From Juglans regia (Eukaryota > Streptophyta > Magnoliopsida > Fagales > Juglandaceae), in assembly GCF_001411555.2 (NCBI RefSeq), contig NC_049914.1, forward strand, positions 14,462,798 through 14,526,797: a DNA stretch of 64,000 bases, read 5' to 3'. Shown here piece by piece: positions 1 through 11,515 of the stretch (position 1 is its first letter; every line of letters starts with the position of its first letter). The position numbers and the translations under genes were made by a program. A model generated the notes under the pieces. That model saw only the letters and a list, made by a program, of their open reading frames with translations, was not told the DNA's origin and did not search any database.

Positions 1-199
1 TTAAGTTAAATCCAGATTATTATTTATATTTTGGTGTTGTAAATTTAACTTTATTGTGAATTTGTAGTTGAAAATTTAAATTTATCGTTTGTAATTTGCA
101 CTTTGAAAATCACCTATTTTTGCATTATACGTGATTTAGTCATTGCACATAATGTTTTAGATTTTTTTAATTTTTTTACATTATTTTGTCTTTTTTTAA

Positions 200-443
200 A
201 GATTTTTAAACAGGGATTAAACTCATATTGGGCCTTTGATATTGGGCTATGGGCCCAGGCCCAATCTGAGTAGGGCAAAGCCCACTCCAACTCCGATTGG
301 AGCTTCGACTCCGAACTCCGATCGGAGTCAAACTTTGACTCCAGTCAGAGTCGAGTCGGAGGACATTTTGACCTTGGACCCTAGTCAAAGTCGGAGGTAG
401 GAGATGGGCATTCCAACTCTGTCAGAGTTGGAGCCCACCCTTA
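200..443. repeat. Possible hAT-type MITE rich in CTCCGACT-like motifs
   Basis: The segment is dense in alternating TCCGA and TCGGAGT motifs that can pair with each other (for example around 287-330 and 340-400). Its right end reads GAGCCCACCCTTA, the complement of TAAGGGTGGGCTC, which resembles the termini of plant hAT MITEs made of such motifs. I could not find a matching left terminus or an 8-bp target duplication, so the left limit is approximate and the class is inferred. Confidence 0.35.
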
Positions 444-1338
444 TTGAAAAATTATATCGATTGGAATAATATGAACATTAGATAAATATATTTGCCAGAA
501 AATGTTGTGTTTTAATATGCGCTTTTTTAATAAGGAATAAATATACTAATTACCATTAGAATTAAAAAGTATAAATGAGGATTAAAAATATATATTTTAA
601 TAGAATAGAGATAGTTTTAGAGAGTTTGTTATTTGATGTCAACAAAAAGTGGCTAGCTAAAGCGAAAAAAGTAAATTCTCTAGCTAAATTTTAGTCAAAG
701 TTTAGCCACTATGCTCTAAGCACTTGTAATGAGCTAGCCATAAATAAAATTTAGCTAAAGTTTGGCTAGCTAGCTCAAAGCACATCTCATAACAAATTAG
801 GTAAATGAACAGTAAATTTACCCATTGTTATTTTGGTTGGCCAAATCTAGTCGGTGAAAGTGGCTGGCTATTCACTTTTCTATCATTATTTTATTTTTTA
901 CGCTCTCTCATTTTGGCGCTCTCTCTTTTTAGCACCCCTATCATCGACCAAAGCCTCAGATTTTTCCTTTCGCATTTCGCACGGCTTCATCTCTTCCAAA
1001 GTTTAACAGAAAATAGAAAAGGCCACCATTTCGATTTCTTCTCCAATACAAACTTTAGATCCCTGGTAAATCCGCATCTAGAAACTTTTTCCTCAACTTC
1101 TTCTCCAATATTCACTTACAGTGCATACAATTTTTTATTTTTTTATTCACTTTGTAGCTCTATTTGTCGTTGGAGTTTCCTGCTTCGTTTTATTCTTCTC
1201 CAATAATATATACTTGTTTTATAGTGAAAGAATATAACTATTGAGAAATATAGCCGTTAAAAAAATATATATTTTGAAAAAATAGGATCTTTAGAAAATT
1301 ATATTTGTCGGAAGAATATAATCGTCGGAGAAATATAA
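444..1338. repeat. Old dispersed repeat, left part (target of LINE A)
   Basis: No convincing gene. The sequence holds GCTAGC-rich motifs (around 650-770), an open frame of 133 codons at 805-1206 with no recognisable domain, and degenerate copies of an ATAACCGTTGG-like unit at 1228-1338. The ATAACCGTTGG-like units continue directly at 22829, after LINE A, so LINE A split this repeat. A block at 592-716 is also repeated in the same orientation at 22921-23058. Confidence 0.5.
1329..1338. repeat. LINE A target-site duplication, left copy
   Basis: AGAAATATAA here is repeated exactly at 22819-22828, right after the LINE poly(A) tract. Ten bases is within the usual range for target-primed reverse transcription. 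Confidence 0.65.
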
Positions 1339-1473
1339 TCAAAGTCAAGTCGCACACCTAATGGTCTTCTCTCGGACGTTGACTTAGGCGAAAGAGGAGA
1401 AGGTTTTTGACTCTTCATTCCTACTGAGTGAAGAGGAATAGTCTCACTTTGAGAGGGTTTTTCTTAGTTGAAG

Positions 1474-3445
1474 ATGGACCACTTGAGTGAGGTTTGGCAG
1501 CACTTGAGTCTTAATGAAGAAGAAAAAGCAGCTATTGAGATTCAATCGGATGATTTTGATGACTTGAAAAGGTGTGAAAAAAGGAGCTTGATTGGGAAAG
1601 TGTTTGCTGACAGATGTATTGGGAAGGATGTGATTCATATTCAACTATTCTTAAGGTGTGGAAGGTGGATTTGAATGTTACTTTCAAATGGATTCAAGAA
1701 AACATCTATGCTATTATTTTTGCTAACTGTAAGGATAGATATCGTGTTTTATCTAGTAGACCATGGCTCTTTGATAATAATTTGTTTGTGGTGAAGCCAT
1801 TTGATGTGGCCTAACAACCAGACCAGATCAATTTTAATTTGAGCAGTACTGGATTCAATTGCATAATTTGTCTATGCCTTGCATGAATAGGAGGATTGGT
1901 GAGAAGCTAGGGAATTCGATTGTTAAGGTTTTGGATGTGGATGTTCCTAACAATGATGTTGGTTGTGGAAGTTGCCTCAGATTTCAAGTGGAGATTGATT
2001 TACTTAAACTAGTTGCTCATGGATGAACTATCAATTTCAATTCAAGGAGTATGTGGGTGCCTATGAAGTACGAAAAATTGCATACGATGTGTTTCAAGTA
2101 GGGGTGTAAACTCAAACCGTAAAATCGAAAAACCGGACCGGACCGGACCGGTTTTACCGATTTTTAAAATGTAAAAACCGACCGGTTCTGGTCCGGTTTC
2201 GGTTCCGGAATTTTTTGGACCGGACCGGACCGGACAGGTTGATTAAAAAAATAAAAAAATAAAATTTTTATATATAAATTTTATACAAAATATTTTTTAT
2301 ATATTAAATATTAATATATATAAGTTTTATATATAATGTATAATTATAAATTTTTATGTGAAATTTTATATATAACATATATATTCATATATTAAGTAAT
2401 TTCTTATTATAATTTATAAATTATTACATAAAATGTTAATACTAAATCACTAAAAATTTATAACTAATACTAATATATAACTTATAACTATACCAATAGT
2501 CTAATATTAATACTATTATATAGTCTAATATATTAATAAAAATATAAAACATTTTTTTAAAATCAATTTTTTTTTTATAATCAAATTTTTAATAACAAAT
2601 TATGAAATTTACATTTTAAAAAAACCAGAAAACCGGACCGGACCGGACCGGAAACCGGTAAAACCGGAAGTATCGGTTTAGGAGGGTAACCGGTGCGTAA
2701 TCGGTTTTGAAAAATACAAAACCGGTACATACCGGTTCGCTCCTAAATTTTATCCAAAACCGGATCAGACCGGACCGGTTACACCCCTAGTTTCAAGTGT
2801 GGTCGAATTGTTCATGGTGAGGTGGGTTGTGAAGCTGGGAATGGGACCAACAGGCGTACTATGGATAGAGATCAACAATTTGGGGTGTGGCTGAGGGCAG
2901 ATAGTGGAGTTAGGCAGCAAAGTCGGGGAGAAAAATGCACATATGGATTCATCTTATACTAATTCACCGGTTCAAGATGTCAACTGGGTACTGGGTTCCT
3001 GTCGTCGTACTCTATGGCGACTCAGGGGGGAGCAGATGGGGATGAGTGTCATGAATCCAATGGTTTCTCTCCTCCGATTAGCAAAAATCACGGTGTTTCA
3101 AATGGAGAGTTTATCGTGGCAAATAACAAGGAAGTCGTTTAGCCAGACATGGAGCTGACTTAGTCAAATAAGTCCCAGGAGTTAAGGGAGGAGATCAGGG
3201 ATAAGGTATAACAATTAAGGGGTCTTTTAGTAATGGACTAGATGGGCCCAAGGCCCAGTGGAGCCAATAATATTACAAGTAAGAATGGATGGAATACACC
3301 CATGGGAATTACCGATCTGGTGGAGAAGGGTCAACTTACGACTAGTAGTTTGACAATTGACTCAGAAACAACTTTACAAGGCCAGGGGTCGAGAAGGAAG
3401 GGTAACTGGAAGAGAAGGGCGCGAGTGCAGGAAAATGAAGGTTAG
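1474..3445 (+). pseudogene. LINE A ORF1 remnant (DUF4283-like plus CCHC zinc knuckle)
   Basis: The ATG at 1474 opens a frame beginning MDHLSEVWQHLSLNEEEK, a form typical of plant L1 ORF1 proteins. A frameshift near 1620-1670 moves to a second frame containing SSRPWLFDNNLFVVKPFD, the DUF4283-like RNA-binding region. After the MITE at 2099-2789 is removed the reading joins as CFKC-GRIVHGEVGC, a CX2CX4HX4C zinc knuckle. The basic tail (about 3242-3445, ending in GNWKRRARVQ) looks like the usual ORF1 C-terminus. The protein would bind element RNA as a chaperone. Several stops make it nonfunctional. Confidence 0.78.
2099..2789. mobile_element. hAT-type MITE (691 bp) inside LINE A ORF1
   Basis: The element has perfect 11-bp terminal inverted repeats, TAGGGGTGTAA at 2099-2109 and TTACACCCCTA at 2779-2789. 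It is flanked by an exact 8-bp duplication GTTTCAAG (2091-2098 and 2790-2797). An 8-bp duplication and this terminal form fit hAT. Subterminal arrays of CCGGA units near both ends (about 2137-2235 and 2628-2780) lie in opposite orientation and could fold back. The middle is very AT-rich with no coding capacity, so it is non-autonomous. Confidence 0.9.
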
Positions 3446-3515
3446 TTTACTCTTTTACCTTCTTTCAAACAGAGATTTGCTTTGTTCTTAGTTGATGAAG
3501 ATATAGGAACAGGTA

Positions 3516-3846
3516 GTGGTAAGAAGTGGTGAGGCAGTGGAGAGGAAGTTGGGTTTTTATGGGTGTTTTACAGTGGACCCAATCGGAAGGAATAAAGGTT
3601 TAGCAATGATGTGGAGACATGAGATTGACTTCAGTATCTGTAATTTCTCAACACGACATATTAGCGGTTTGGTTACAATCAAGGGCCAATCATCAAGATG
3701 GATACTAACTGGATTCTATGACCATCCAAAAGTTAGTAGAAGATCCTTATCATGGGAATTATTGTCAAAGATTAATCCAGGGGATTCTCCATGGTGTGTG
3801 ATGGGTAATTTTAACGAAATACCATGGCAATCTGAGAAGAACAATA
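3516..3846 (+). pseudogene. LINE A ORF2, endonuclease domain, first part
   Basis: The frame reads through GFYGCFTVDPIGRNKGLAMM, then WILTGFYDHP, then CVMGNFNEIPWQSEK. This matches the middle of the apurinic-like endonuclease of plant L1 ORF2, in which the last motif is normally GDFNEI; here the Asp is Asn, so a catalytic residue is lost. The usual start of the domain (MKILSWNCRG-like) is not found upstream, which suggests a deletion. The frame is cut at 3846 by the Gypsy insertion and resumes at 8732. Confidence 0.8.
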
Positions 3847-4642
3847 TGAACCTGCGGGAAAGGAATTCCTTGAACACACAATCAATTTATAAACTCTCCA
3901 AGAAAGCCAAAATCAAGTCAATGGATGGAGAACCTAGACCCGATGAGAACTTGTTTCAAGAATCTAGATTATATTAAAATCTAGACCCGTTGAAGAACCC
4001 GTCTCAAGAACCCAGATTACAAAGGAGGAACGCCACAAAAGTTGTGATTTACCTTTGATAAGTTCAAAAGTTCAATTAAGAACAAGAGGAGTAAAACTCA
4101 ACTCACAATGAATAAATTTATCAAATTTCATAAACTTCTTAAAATTAGGCTACAAAGAGTATTTAAACCAAAACCTAATTAAAACCTTATCTAAAATAAA
4201 GCCCCTTTTATCCAAAACGCCCCTGGATGAACAGTGTCTCAGCTACAGTAATGCTACAGTAACCCTAACCCTAGTTCAATAAAATAATAACTTTTCTAAC
4301 ATGCCATTGCATAGGCCCCCTTAAATGCTTCTCATAATAATCTCAATTATTCTAAACTAAAAAAATAAGTCATTTAAATGAATTAAACAAGTTGAAAGCC
4401 TTCAAGTGCCCAAATCCTTCAAATCATGTTGTTGCCATCTTCCATAACTTATCAAATAAATCAAAGCTGAATCTTCATCCTTTAAACCTATATTGAATGT
4501 TGGGCTCTTTCTAAACACGTTCCAAGTGGATTGTATCAATCCTTGCATTGCCTCATTGATCTTCTTGGCTCTTGACCATGTAATTGACACATCTGGAACT
4601 TACAAAGGATCTTTAAGACTAGGTCCATTTTGGTGCCCATCA
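3847..4642 (-). repeat. 3' LTR of the nested Gypsy element
   Basis: Seen on the minus strand it starts TGATGGGCACC and ends GGTTCA, the standard TG...CA form. It aligns along its whole length with 7938-8731, with scattered substitutions concentrated in the last 80 bp, so the insertion is not recent. Confidence 0.9.
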
Positions 4643-4655
4643 TTCCCTCTCTCCT
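4643..4655 (-). other. Polypurine tract of the nested Gypsy element
   Basis: On the minus strand AGGAGAGAGGGAA lies immediately before the TG that opens the 3' LTR. That is the expected place for plus-strand DNA priming, and it fixes the element's orientation. Confidence 0.85.
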
Positions 4656-4702
4656 CAAAAAGATTCGACATTGAATCTCCACCTGGATCAAAGGGAAATA
4701 AG

Positions 4703-5290
4703 TTAGTAACATTGAAATAGCATAAACATGATACTTACATGAAAGATCACTTTATATTCATTTTCATTAATTTTCTCAAGAATTTGAAAATGTTCATCCA
4801 AGCTACTCCTATCATCAACAAGCAAAAGCATCAAAGGTAAAGGAGGAAGTGGATTAAAACCATAAACAATTTCAAACAGAGAATAAGAAATAGTAGTATG
4901 CAAGGTTTTATATGCATACCCTAATAAGGGCAAACGATACTCCCACAAACGTCCATATAACAATTTATTGAATGACAAAGGATACTCCCACAAACGTTCA
5001 TGAAACACACCTAAAGCTTTCCTTACACCAAAATGACCATTCCAATTATATGCAAACTCAATGAATGGCAAGTAATACTTCCACAAATGTTCATGCAACA
5101 CGTTAATGAGTGACAAATGATACTTCCACAAACGTTCATGCAATACGTCAATGAATGGCAAATGATATTCCCACAAACATTCATGCAACACATCAATGAA
5201 TGAAAAATTATACTTTCACAAACATCCATGCAACACGTCAATGAATGGCAAATTATATTCCCAAAAACGTTCATGCAACACAACAAAAGT
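4703..5290 (-). pseudogene. Integrase C-terminal remnant disrupted by a 57-bp minisatellite
   Basis: On the minus strand the frame ends in a recognisable Gypsy integrase tail (TISYSLFEIVYGFNP, then LLLVDDRSSLDEH). Before that the protein is a set of near-identical blocks of the form VLHERLWKYHLSLI. The DNA shows the cause: a unit of about 57 bp with the core CCACAAACGTTCATG recurs at least six times between about 4930 and 5285. The catalytic integrase core is missing. Confidence 0.75.
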
Positions 5291-5790
5291 CTTCCTTACA
5301 CCATGGATACCCAACAAACCACCATGTCCATCACACACAAGCAACTTACGCATAAAACTAGTAGGCACACAAAATCTATTTTTTCTAAACAAGTACCAAT
5401 CTAGTTTATAGAACTTACCAAATGATGCTTTCTCACATGTTCCATACACACTAGCAAAGTCATCATCATTAGCATGCAATTCCTTATCATATTCAAGTCT
5501 CAACAATTTTACATCTAAAATGAAAACAAGGACATACCTTCTTGCTAAAGCGTCAACCACAAAATTTTCCATACCTTGTGTGTATTTGAATACACTAGGA
5601 AAAGTCTCAATACAGTCCTCCCACTTAGCATGCATTCTAGTCAACAACTTACATTGTCCCTTCAAGTGTGTCAATGACTCATGTTCTTCAAAGAAAGGTT
5701 TGGTAGGAATTGTTGCACCTGGTACAAAATCAATGTAGTGCTCTATCTCCCTAATAGGTGGCAATCTACTAAACACACCGCTAGAAATCA
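5216..5790 (-). pseudogene. Gypsy pol remnant: RT start joined to RNase H end and integrase zinc finger
   Basis: On the minus strand the frame reads LPPIREIEHYIDFVPGATIP, the N-terminal part of a Gypsy reverse transcriptase. It then jumps within a few residues to HESLTHLKGQ and FVVDALARRYV, the end of the RNase H region. The catalytic part of reverse transcriptase has therefore been deleted. Next come GTCEKASFGKFYKLD and LLVCDGHGG, similar to the integrase N-terminal zinc-finger region. The element cannot replicate by itself. Confidence 0.82.
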
Positions 5791-5936
5791 TGACTTTATA
5801 TCCCTGCAACAAAGAGACAACAATACTAGACAACAAAGAGACAACAATACTAGGCAAACATACGTCAAGTTCGTTAGTATTAAGACTCGCCTTAGCATAA
5901 AAACTTACTTTTCTCTTAGATTTTCTCTCATTTTCT

Positions 5937-6370
5937 TCACTCTCTCTTTTCTTTCCACTCTCTTTTTCCCTTACACACTTTTTTTTTATTTGCACTCTTC
6001 TTTTTTTTTTTTCCTGTCACTCTCTTTTTCTTCATCTTTTTTTGTACCCTCGACCTCACAATTATTTTCAACTCATTTTCTTTTTTTCTTGAGGTCTTAG
6101 TCTTACCCTCTTCTTTTTTCTCTCTCATTTTTCTCTTTTTCTCCATTTCGGCCTCACTATTTCTTTTTTTCTCAATCTCACATTCACTCTTGCTTTTTAG
6201 CTCAATCTCACTTTCACTCTCACCTTCACTCTTACTTTTCAGCTCAATCTCACTTTCACTATTGCTTTTTAGCTTAATCTCTTTTTCAGTTTTTCTTTTT
6301 AGATCACTCTCACTTTCACTCTTTCTTTTTTTATCACTCTCATTTTCACTCTTTATTTTTTTAGCAACCT
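5937..6370 (-). other. Lys/Glu/Ser low-complexity linker of the Gypsy polyprotein
   Basis: The minus-strand frame is made almost only of K, E, S and R (blocks such as KSESESDLKRK and SEIELKSKSE), from short repeated CTTTCACTCT-like DNA. It lies between protease and reverse transcriptase. The shadow plus-strand frames are Ser/Leu/Phe-rich and are not genes. Confidence 0.6.
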
Positions 6371-6800
6371 CATTTTTTAGTTTCAATTGGTCCACATGGA
6401 CCTGTGTTGGAGTTAAAGGAGCAAGTTTGATTATTTTTCCATCATTTTCAAAACTGTATATGTTCTTTAACCCATCATGGATCACCTTCCTATCATACTG
6501 CCATGGCTTCCCCAACAAAATATTACCAGCATGCATAGGCACTACATCACAATTGACAATATTCTGGTATTTTCCAATTGAAAAAGAAACTAGTACTTGC
6601 TTATTTATCCTAACCTCCTCACAATTATTCAATCACTGCAACATGTATGGTTTAGGGTGTTTCAAGGTACGTAAATTCAATTTCTCAACTAAAGTAGTGC
6701 TAGCCAAATTAATACAACTCTTCAAATCAATGATCATACTACATACCTTGTTGTTGATGTGGCATCTAGTATGAAAAATGTTCTCACTCTACTGCTCTGT
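6371..6800 (-). pseudogene. Gypsy aspartic protease remnant
   Basis: On the minus strand the frames give ENIFHTRCHINNKVCSMIID, then a C-terminal half with VNCDVVPMHAGNILLGKPWQ. This matches the retropepsin part of plant Gypsy polyproteins. The catalytic Asp is present in IIDLKSC, but the two residues after it, normally Gly-Gly before Ser in this family, are Leu-Lys. A stop lies between the halves at about 6633. It would cleave the polyprotein if intact. Confidence 0.78.
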
Positions 6801-6917
6801 ATCATCCATCTTAATTTGTGTATTGAGCGCACGCCTAGTAACAAGAGCGTCACCATACTCTTCTTTCTCATACCCATTTTTAACACTAGACTCACGTCGC
6901 CTCCTATCTCTCCCACC

Positions 6918-7070
6918 TTATAGATTTTTAATCACTGCTTCTTGATTATCCATATTATCTCTCACTTGACCCAACACCAAGTTCAACCGCTCAAACTGTT
7001 GTTGCATGGCTTGCAATACAAAGGATGAGTTATCTGCCACACCCTTTGGTAATGAGTCACTTCTATGAGA
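6918..7070 (-). pseudogene. Gypsy gag N-terminal fragment
   Basis: The frame begins MSHRSDSLPKGVADNSSF and continues FVLQAMQQQFERLNLVLG, a form common at the start of gag in this group of plant Gypsy elements. It stops after about 50 residues. The capsid core and the zinc knuckle that should follow are absent, and the next recognisable sequence is the protease. Confidence 0.65.
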
Positions 7071-7918
7071 CATCATAATATGCTGCACAAAAACAATGTT
7101 AGTGAAAAACCTCACACACTCCCTTACGTGTTTACACTCGAATAATGACACTCCACTCGTGTTTTACTCTTAATTGATTTTTTCCCGATAATAGTCTCAC
7201 ACTCTCTTGCCTTTTACCTCAAGAGTTTTCCCACTCAAGTTCTTTAAGAACTAGTTGAACTAAATCAAGACAATACAACCTTGTATTATCCCAACTAGTA
7301 ATTAGATCCAGGAAACAAGAACAAGAGAAACATGAAGGAATAAAAATGACACGAGAATCAATGAAGTTATACGAATGAAAGAGTAACAATAAGAAAAGAT
7401 ACCAACTTGAGTGATGTATGCAGCAGCCCCTTTGATCATAAGGTTTAATCAACAAATTTCTTTCTTTCTCTTTGTTGTAACTATGTAGCAACTTTGAATT
7501 CTCTTCCTTCTCTTTTCTTCATCTTCTTCTTTTCATTTTTTTTTTTTTTTGAATTTTCTTTTCCTTTCTTGTCTTTTCTTTTCTTTTATCTTCTTCTCTC
7601 TAATTAAATCACAAACAGCAATACTCAATTCTGAAAATTAAGCAATTGAATTCAAGCACACAAGAATTGACAATCAAGTAGAAGAGAATTAACGAGACAA
7701 CACTCCAAGCAATGGACAAACTTAGAGATGTAAGAAACCCTAGAATTTTGAAATCCTAGGAGATGCAAATTTCAGTCAAACAAAAAAAACCCTAAGAATT
7801 TCGGCAGCCTACTTTTTGTTTCAATTTTTTTTTTTGCAACCCTAGAACAATGAAGCCCTAGAATCAAAATTAAAGATACAATAATTAAAATATAGAATCA
7901 GACCTAATTGAAAACCTT

Positions 7919-7930
7919 GCTCTGATACCA
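7919..7930 (-). other. Primer-binding site (initiator tRNA-Met type)
   Basis: On the minus strand this reads TGGTATCAGAGC, complementary to the 3' end of plant initiator methionyl-tRNA, the usual minus-strand DNA primer. It lies 7 bases after the 5' LTR. Confidence 0.88.
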
Positions 7931-7937
7931 AATGATA

Positions 7938-8731
7938 TGAACCCGCGGGAAATGAATCCCTTGAACCCACAATCAATTTGAAAACTCCCCAAGAAATATA
8001 AAATCAAATCAATGGATGGAGAACCTAGACCCGATGAGAACTCGTTTCAAGAACCTAGATTATATTAAAATCTAGACTCGTTGAAGAACCCGTCTCAAGA
8101 ACCAGATTACAAAGGAGGAACGCCACAAAGTTGTGATTTACCTTTGATAAGTTCAAAAGTTCAATTAAGAACAAGAGGAGTAAAACTCAACTCACAATAA
8201 ATAAATTTATCAAATTTCATAAACTTCTTAAAATTAGGCTACAAAGAGTATTTAAACCAAAACCCAATTAAAACCCTAGCTAAAATAAAGCCCATTTTAC
8301 CCAAAACGCCCCTGGATGAACAATGTCACGGCTACAGTAATGCTACAGTAACCCTAACCCTAGTTCAATAAAATAATAACTTTTCTAACATGCCCTTGCA
8401 TAGGCCCCCTTAAATGCTTCTCATAATAATCTCAATTATTCTAAACTAAAAAAATAAGTCATTTAAATGAATTAAACAAGTTGAAAGCCTTCAAGTGCCC
8501 AAATCCTTCAAATCATGTTGTTGCCATTTTCCATAACTTATCAAATAAATCAAAACTGAATCTTCATCCTTTAAACCTATATTGAATGTTGGGCTCTTTA
8601 TAAACACGTTCCAAGTGGATTGTATCAATCCTTGCATTGCCTCATTGATCTTCTTGGCTCTTGACCATGTAATTGACACATCTGGAACTTACAAAGGATC
8701 TTTAAGACTAGGTCCATTTAGGTGCCCATCA
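7938..8731 (-). repeat. 5' LTR of the nested Gypsy element
   Basis: Minus-strand LTR, TGATGGGCACC at 8731 to GGTTCA at 7938, paired with 3847-4642. The primer site follows it on the minus strand. LINE A coding resumes at 8732. Confidence 0.9.
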
Positions 8732-9011
8732 GTAGGTGGTCGAAGTAGACCAGAGGGCCAGATGTGAGATTTCAGGTCTGCTATTGAAGACAATGGGTTG
8801 TTTGATTTAGGTTGTAGGGGTGATCTTTTTACATGGAGTAATAGACATGTTGATGATAGCTTTACTAAGGAGAGATTAAATGGAGCTATGGCTAATCTAC
8901 CTTGGAAAGTTATTCATAAATATGTTGCGGTGCAATGTTTGGTAGCTAAAAGTTCTGATCATAAACCTTTTTTACCGTGAGTTATGCAGGAGGGTTGGAG
9001 AAGAGTCAGTT
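8732..9011 (+). pseudogene. LINE A ORF2, endonuclease domain, second part
   Basis: The reading GGRSRPEGQM, then NGLFDLGCRGDLFTWSN and VAKSSDHKPFLP, is the C-terminal half of a plant L1 endonuclease. The Ser-Asp-His signature is intact. A stop follows the methionine of GQM (TGA at about 8766). It continues the domain begun at 3516. It is cut again at 9011 by the palindromic unit, whose 5-bp duplication CAGTT begins at 9007. Confidence 0.82.
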
Positions 9012-11515
9012 TGTAATGCCCGTCCTTGTGGTGGGACTTTTTACAAAATATTTTTATAAAAGGACGACGAGTATTACCGTCTTATTTAAAACTTTTCACT
9101 TGCATACCCAGGATGCGAGACTCCACGTTTATAAATTAAGATGTGCTTTGACAATAAAAGAGATTTACAGCGGAAAACATAAATCTTGAAATAAAAAGGC
9201 ATCTTGTACGTTTAAAACTCGTGCCTAGACTTCCGTGCTCTTCCCCATGGGCCATGTCCGTCCTGATCATGCAGTTATTGTGGGGGGAGGGACATGCATA
9301 AAAACTAAAATGAGTCGAAGACTCGTAAGTATTACTTCATATAGTTAAAATATAACAATATAGGTTTTCATTCATGCATTCATCACTCGTACATACTATT
9401 ACGTGCATGCATACGTGCGTTCATTTGAAAACGTCATTAGACGAGGTTTTTCTCTTTGAAGCATGGGCTTCCTTTTCGTAAAACGTTTCTCCCGTCAATG
9501 CCTTCATTTCTTCAAGAGTTCGTGCATGTTTACATGCTTACGTGCGTTCTTTTGAAAATTTCACTGGACGGGGTTTTTCTTTCAAAAGGCTTTCCTTTCT
9601 TTAAAACGTGTCCCCTGTCAGTGCCTTCATTTCTTAAAGGTTCGTGCATTCGTGCATTCATACATACATGCATATATCCATTCATTCTTATCACTTTCAT
9701 AGGCCAGTACACACTGTTACGCCCCGTGTGTTTGGGGTTAGCGGTCTTCCTTTGGACCCAAATTCCGCCCGTGGCCACGGGTTAGGAATCCATTTCATAG
9801 GGGGCAGCACTGAGTGCACTTCCAGTACTACTTACCCGGCATTGCAATCTGCATATTCATTGGTACCCTTTTCATTCATTCAAGTGGCCTTTACGTATCT
9901 TCAAACATTTCATGCTCTCATTTCTTTCTTTCTTGCTTTTCATTCATTCATTCATTCATGTCAGCTCGAAAGAGCTGGAGCTTTCATTTAATTCATTCTT
10001 TCATTTAACAGTCCTTTCATGAGAAAACATTTCTTTTCATGAGAAACCATCATTTGGGGGGTAAGCCAGAAAATTGTCTTTTCCTTTTTCAGTTCATTTC
10101 AGTTCTATCCTTTCTTTAACAGTTCATTCGTAAAAATGTCATTTAAGAACATACATGGGCTTATACGTCAGCTTTCATTGCATCCCATAAGCGTCACCTT
10201 GAACGTCGTCAATTATGGCGTCCACAGGCATCACCTCATGGCGCACATGAGAGCGTTGGTTCGTAGGATACATAAAAACATCCATTGTCATGCCTTTCAT
10301 GCATTTTCATCAGTTTATGGATTTTCTCAGAAAATACATACAATAGATACATCGTATAGTCATCCATTTACATGCGTACAATTAACACTTTGGTTGCGTA
10401 AACAGGGGCTGCCAAAGAGGAGCCGTACATACATATACCTTTGAACACTTAGCATTTTCTTTCTTAAAACGTCTTTCGTTTCTTTTCGTAAGCATCTTAA
10501 AGGAAAAGCGTTTCTTGTATCTTGGAAAACTCTAGAAGAGTATGAACGTAACACTTATATGGACTCCATGCTATTTGCATGTCATGCAGTCCATTCATGT
10601 GCTTGTCAGATGGCAACCTACATGCATACACATAACCTTAACGTCATTCTCTGTCTAATGCATAATCAACTTAAACTAGAAATAGAACTACGCTTTACTT
10701 AGAACACTCTCCTTCTATCTCATGCATTTACCTGCCTTTTACTATGTTAAACCCTTTGGGGACCACTTATGGTCACCACATCTCTCAACTCAAAGTCTTG
10801 TCTCGAGTGCTCATCCACTAAAGTGAACCCATGATTCACCTTAGGATTAAGACACTAAGACATTCGTCTTACTCTTCTTACTGACCACATTCGACGCATG
10901 ATTCCGACCGATGGAATCACACATCTCAATCCTAACGATGCACCCGTCACTACCTTCATGCATCTTAGCCCACACTAAATCCTCATTCTCATCCATATAA
11001 GCCACACGGCTCTAAGCCAACTCTGAGGCTTAAGTATCGTGCAACTATGCTCATGACAGATTACCCATTACATATGGTGAATCCGTCCGACACATGTGTC
11101 TATCCAGATTACACATGTACCTTACCCCTTCATCACCTAAGATCAACATATGACACGTTGATCACCTGCTTGTATAAACAAGCACCGTACTCCGATATCA
11201 ATCTTCTCTTAACCCGGCTAGCATGACTCTTCATGCTACCTGTCCCTTTTGACAGTTCATCTCAATACTTAACACGACAAGACTCCATTCATAACTACGT
11301 CTTATGTCACGTCACATAGCCCTAGATTGCTCCAGAGCTACACTGTGACCTTGTCGCGTTACCCAACATTCTGCTACGTCAACTCTTAACTCATTACGAG
11401 TATGGTTCCTCACGTACTCTTGTCACACCGTGACATCTCATCACGTTCTCGTTACGTCATTCCTACACTCTAACACTTCACCTATCACAAGCACGACTGT
11501 TAATAGTCATGTCAC
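9012..11515 (-). repeat. Left arm of the giant inverted repeat
   Basis: This arm is the reverse complement of about 14418-17025. In sampled blocks (for example 11041-11128 against 14918-15005) identity is about 93 percent, with small indels. The match ends near CAATAGTCATGTCAC-like sequence at about 11515. Open frames here are by-products of the repeat. Confidence 0.85.

Larger units (their letters stand above)
3847..8731 (-). mobile_element. Ty3/Gypsy LTR retrotransposon, internally deleted, minus strand
   Basis: Two direct LTRs of about 795 bp bound a 3.3-kb interior. On the minus strand the order is 5' LTR (8731-7938), a primer site matching plant initiator tRNA-Met, gag N-terminus, aspartic protease, a Lys/Glu/Ser-rich linker, a scrap of reverse transcriptase, RNase H end, integrase pieces, a purine tract, then the 3' LTR (4642-3847). 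Most of gag and nearly all of reverse transcriptase are gone. The element lies in the LINE A endonuclease, but I see no clean 5-bp target duplication (CAATA on the left, GTAGG on the right). Confidence 0.9.

Noticed and set aside
805..1206. 133-codon plus-strand frame
   Set aside because: Phe/Leu/Ser-rich, no domain, lies in a dispersed repeat; kept only as part of the repeat.
4402..4590. 62-codon minus-strand frame, repeated at 8491-8679
   Set aside because: It lies in both LTR copies of the Gypsy element; LTRs are non-coding, and the frame is short.
5937..6774. Ser/Leu/Phe-rich plus-strand frames that look like membrane proteins
   Set aside because: They are the antisense shadow of the Lys/Glu/Ser linker of the Gypsy polyprotein.
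3842..8736. A 5-bp target duplication for the nested Gypsy element
   Set aside because: CAATA on the left and GTAGG on the right do not match even allowing one mismatch.
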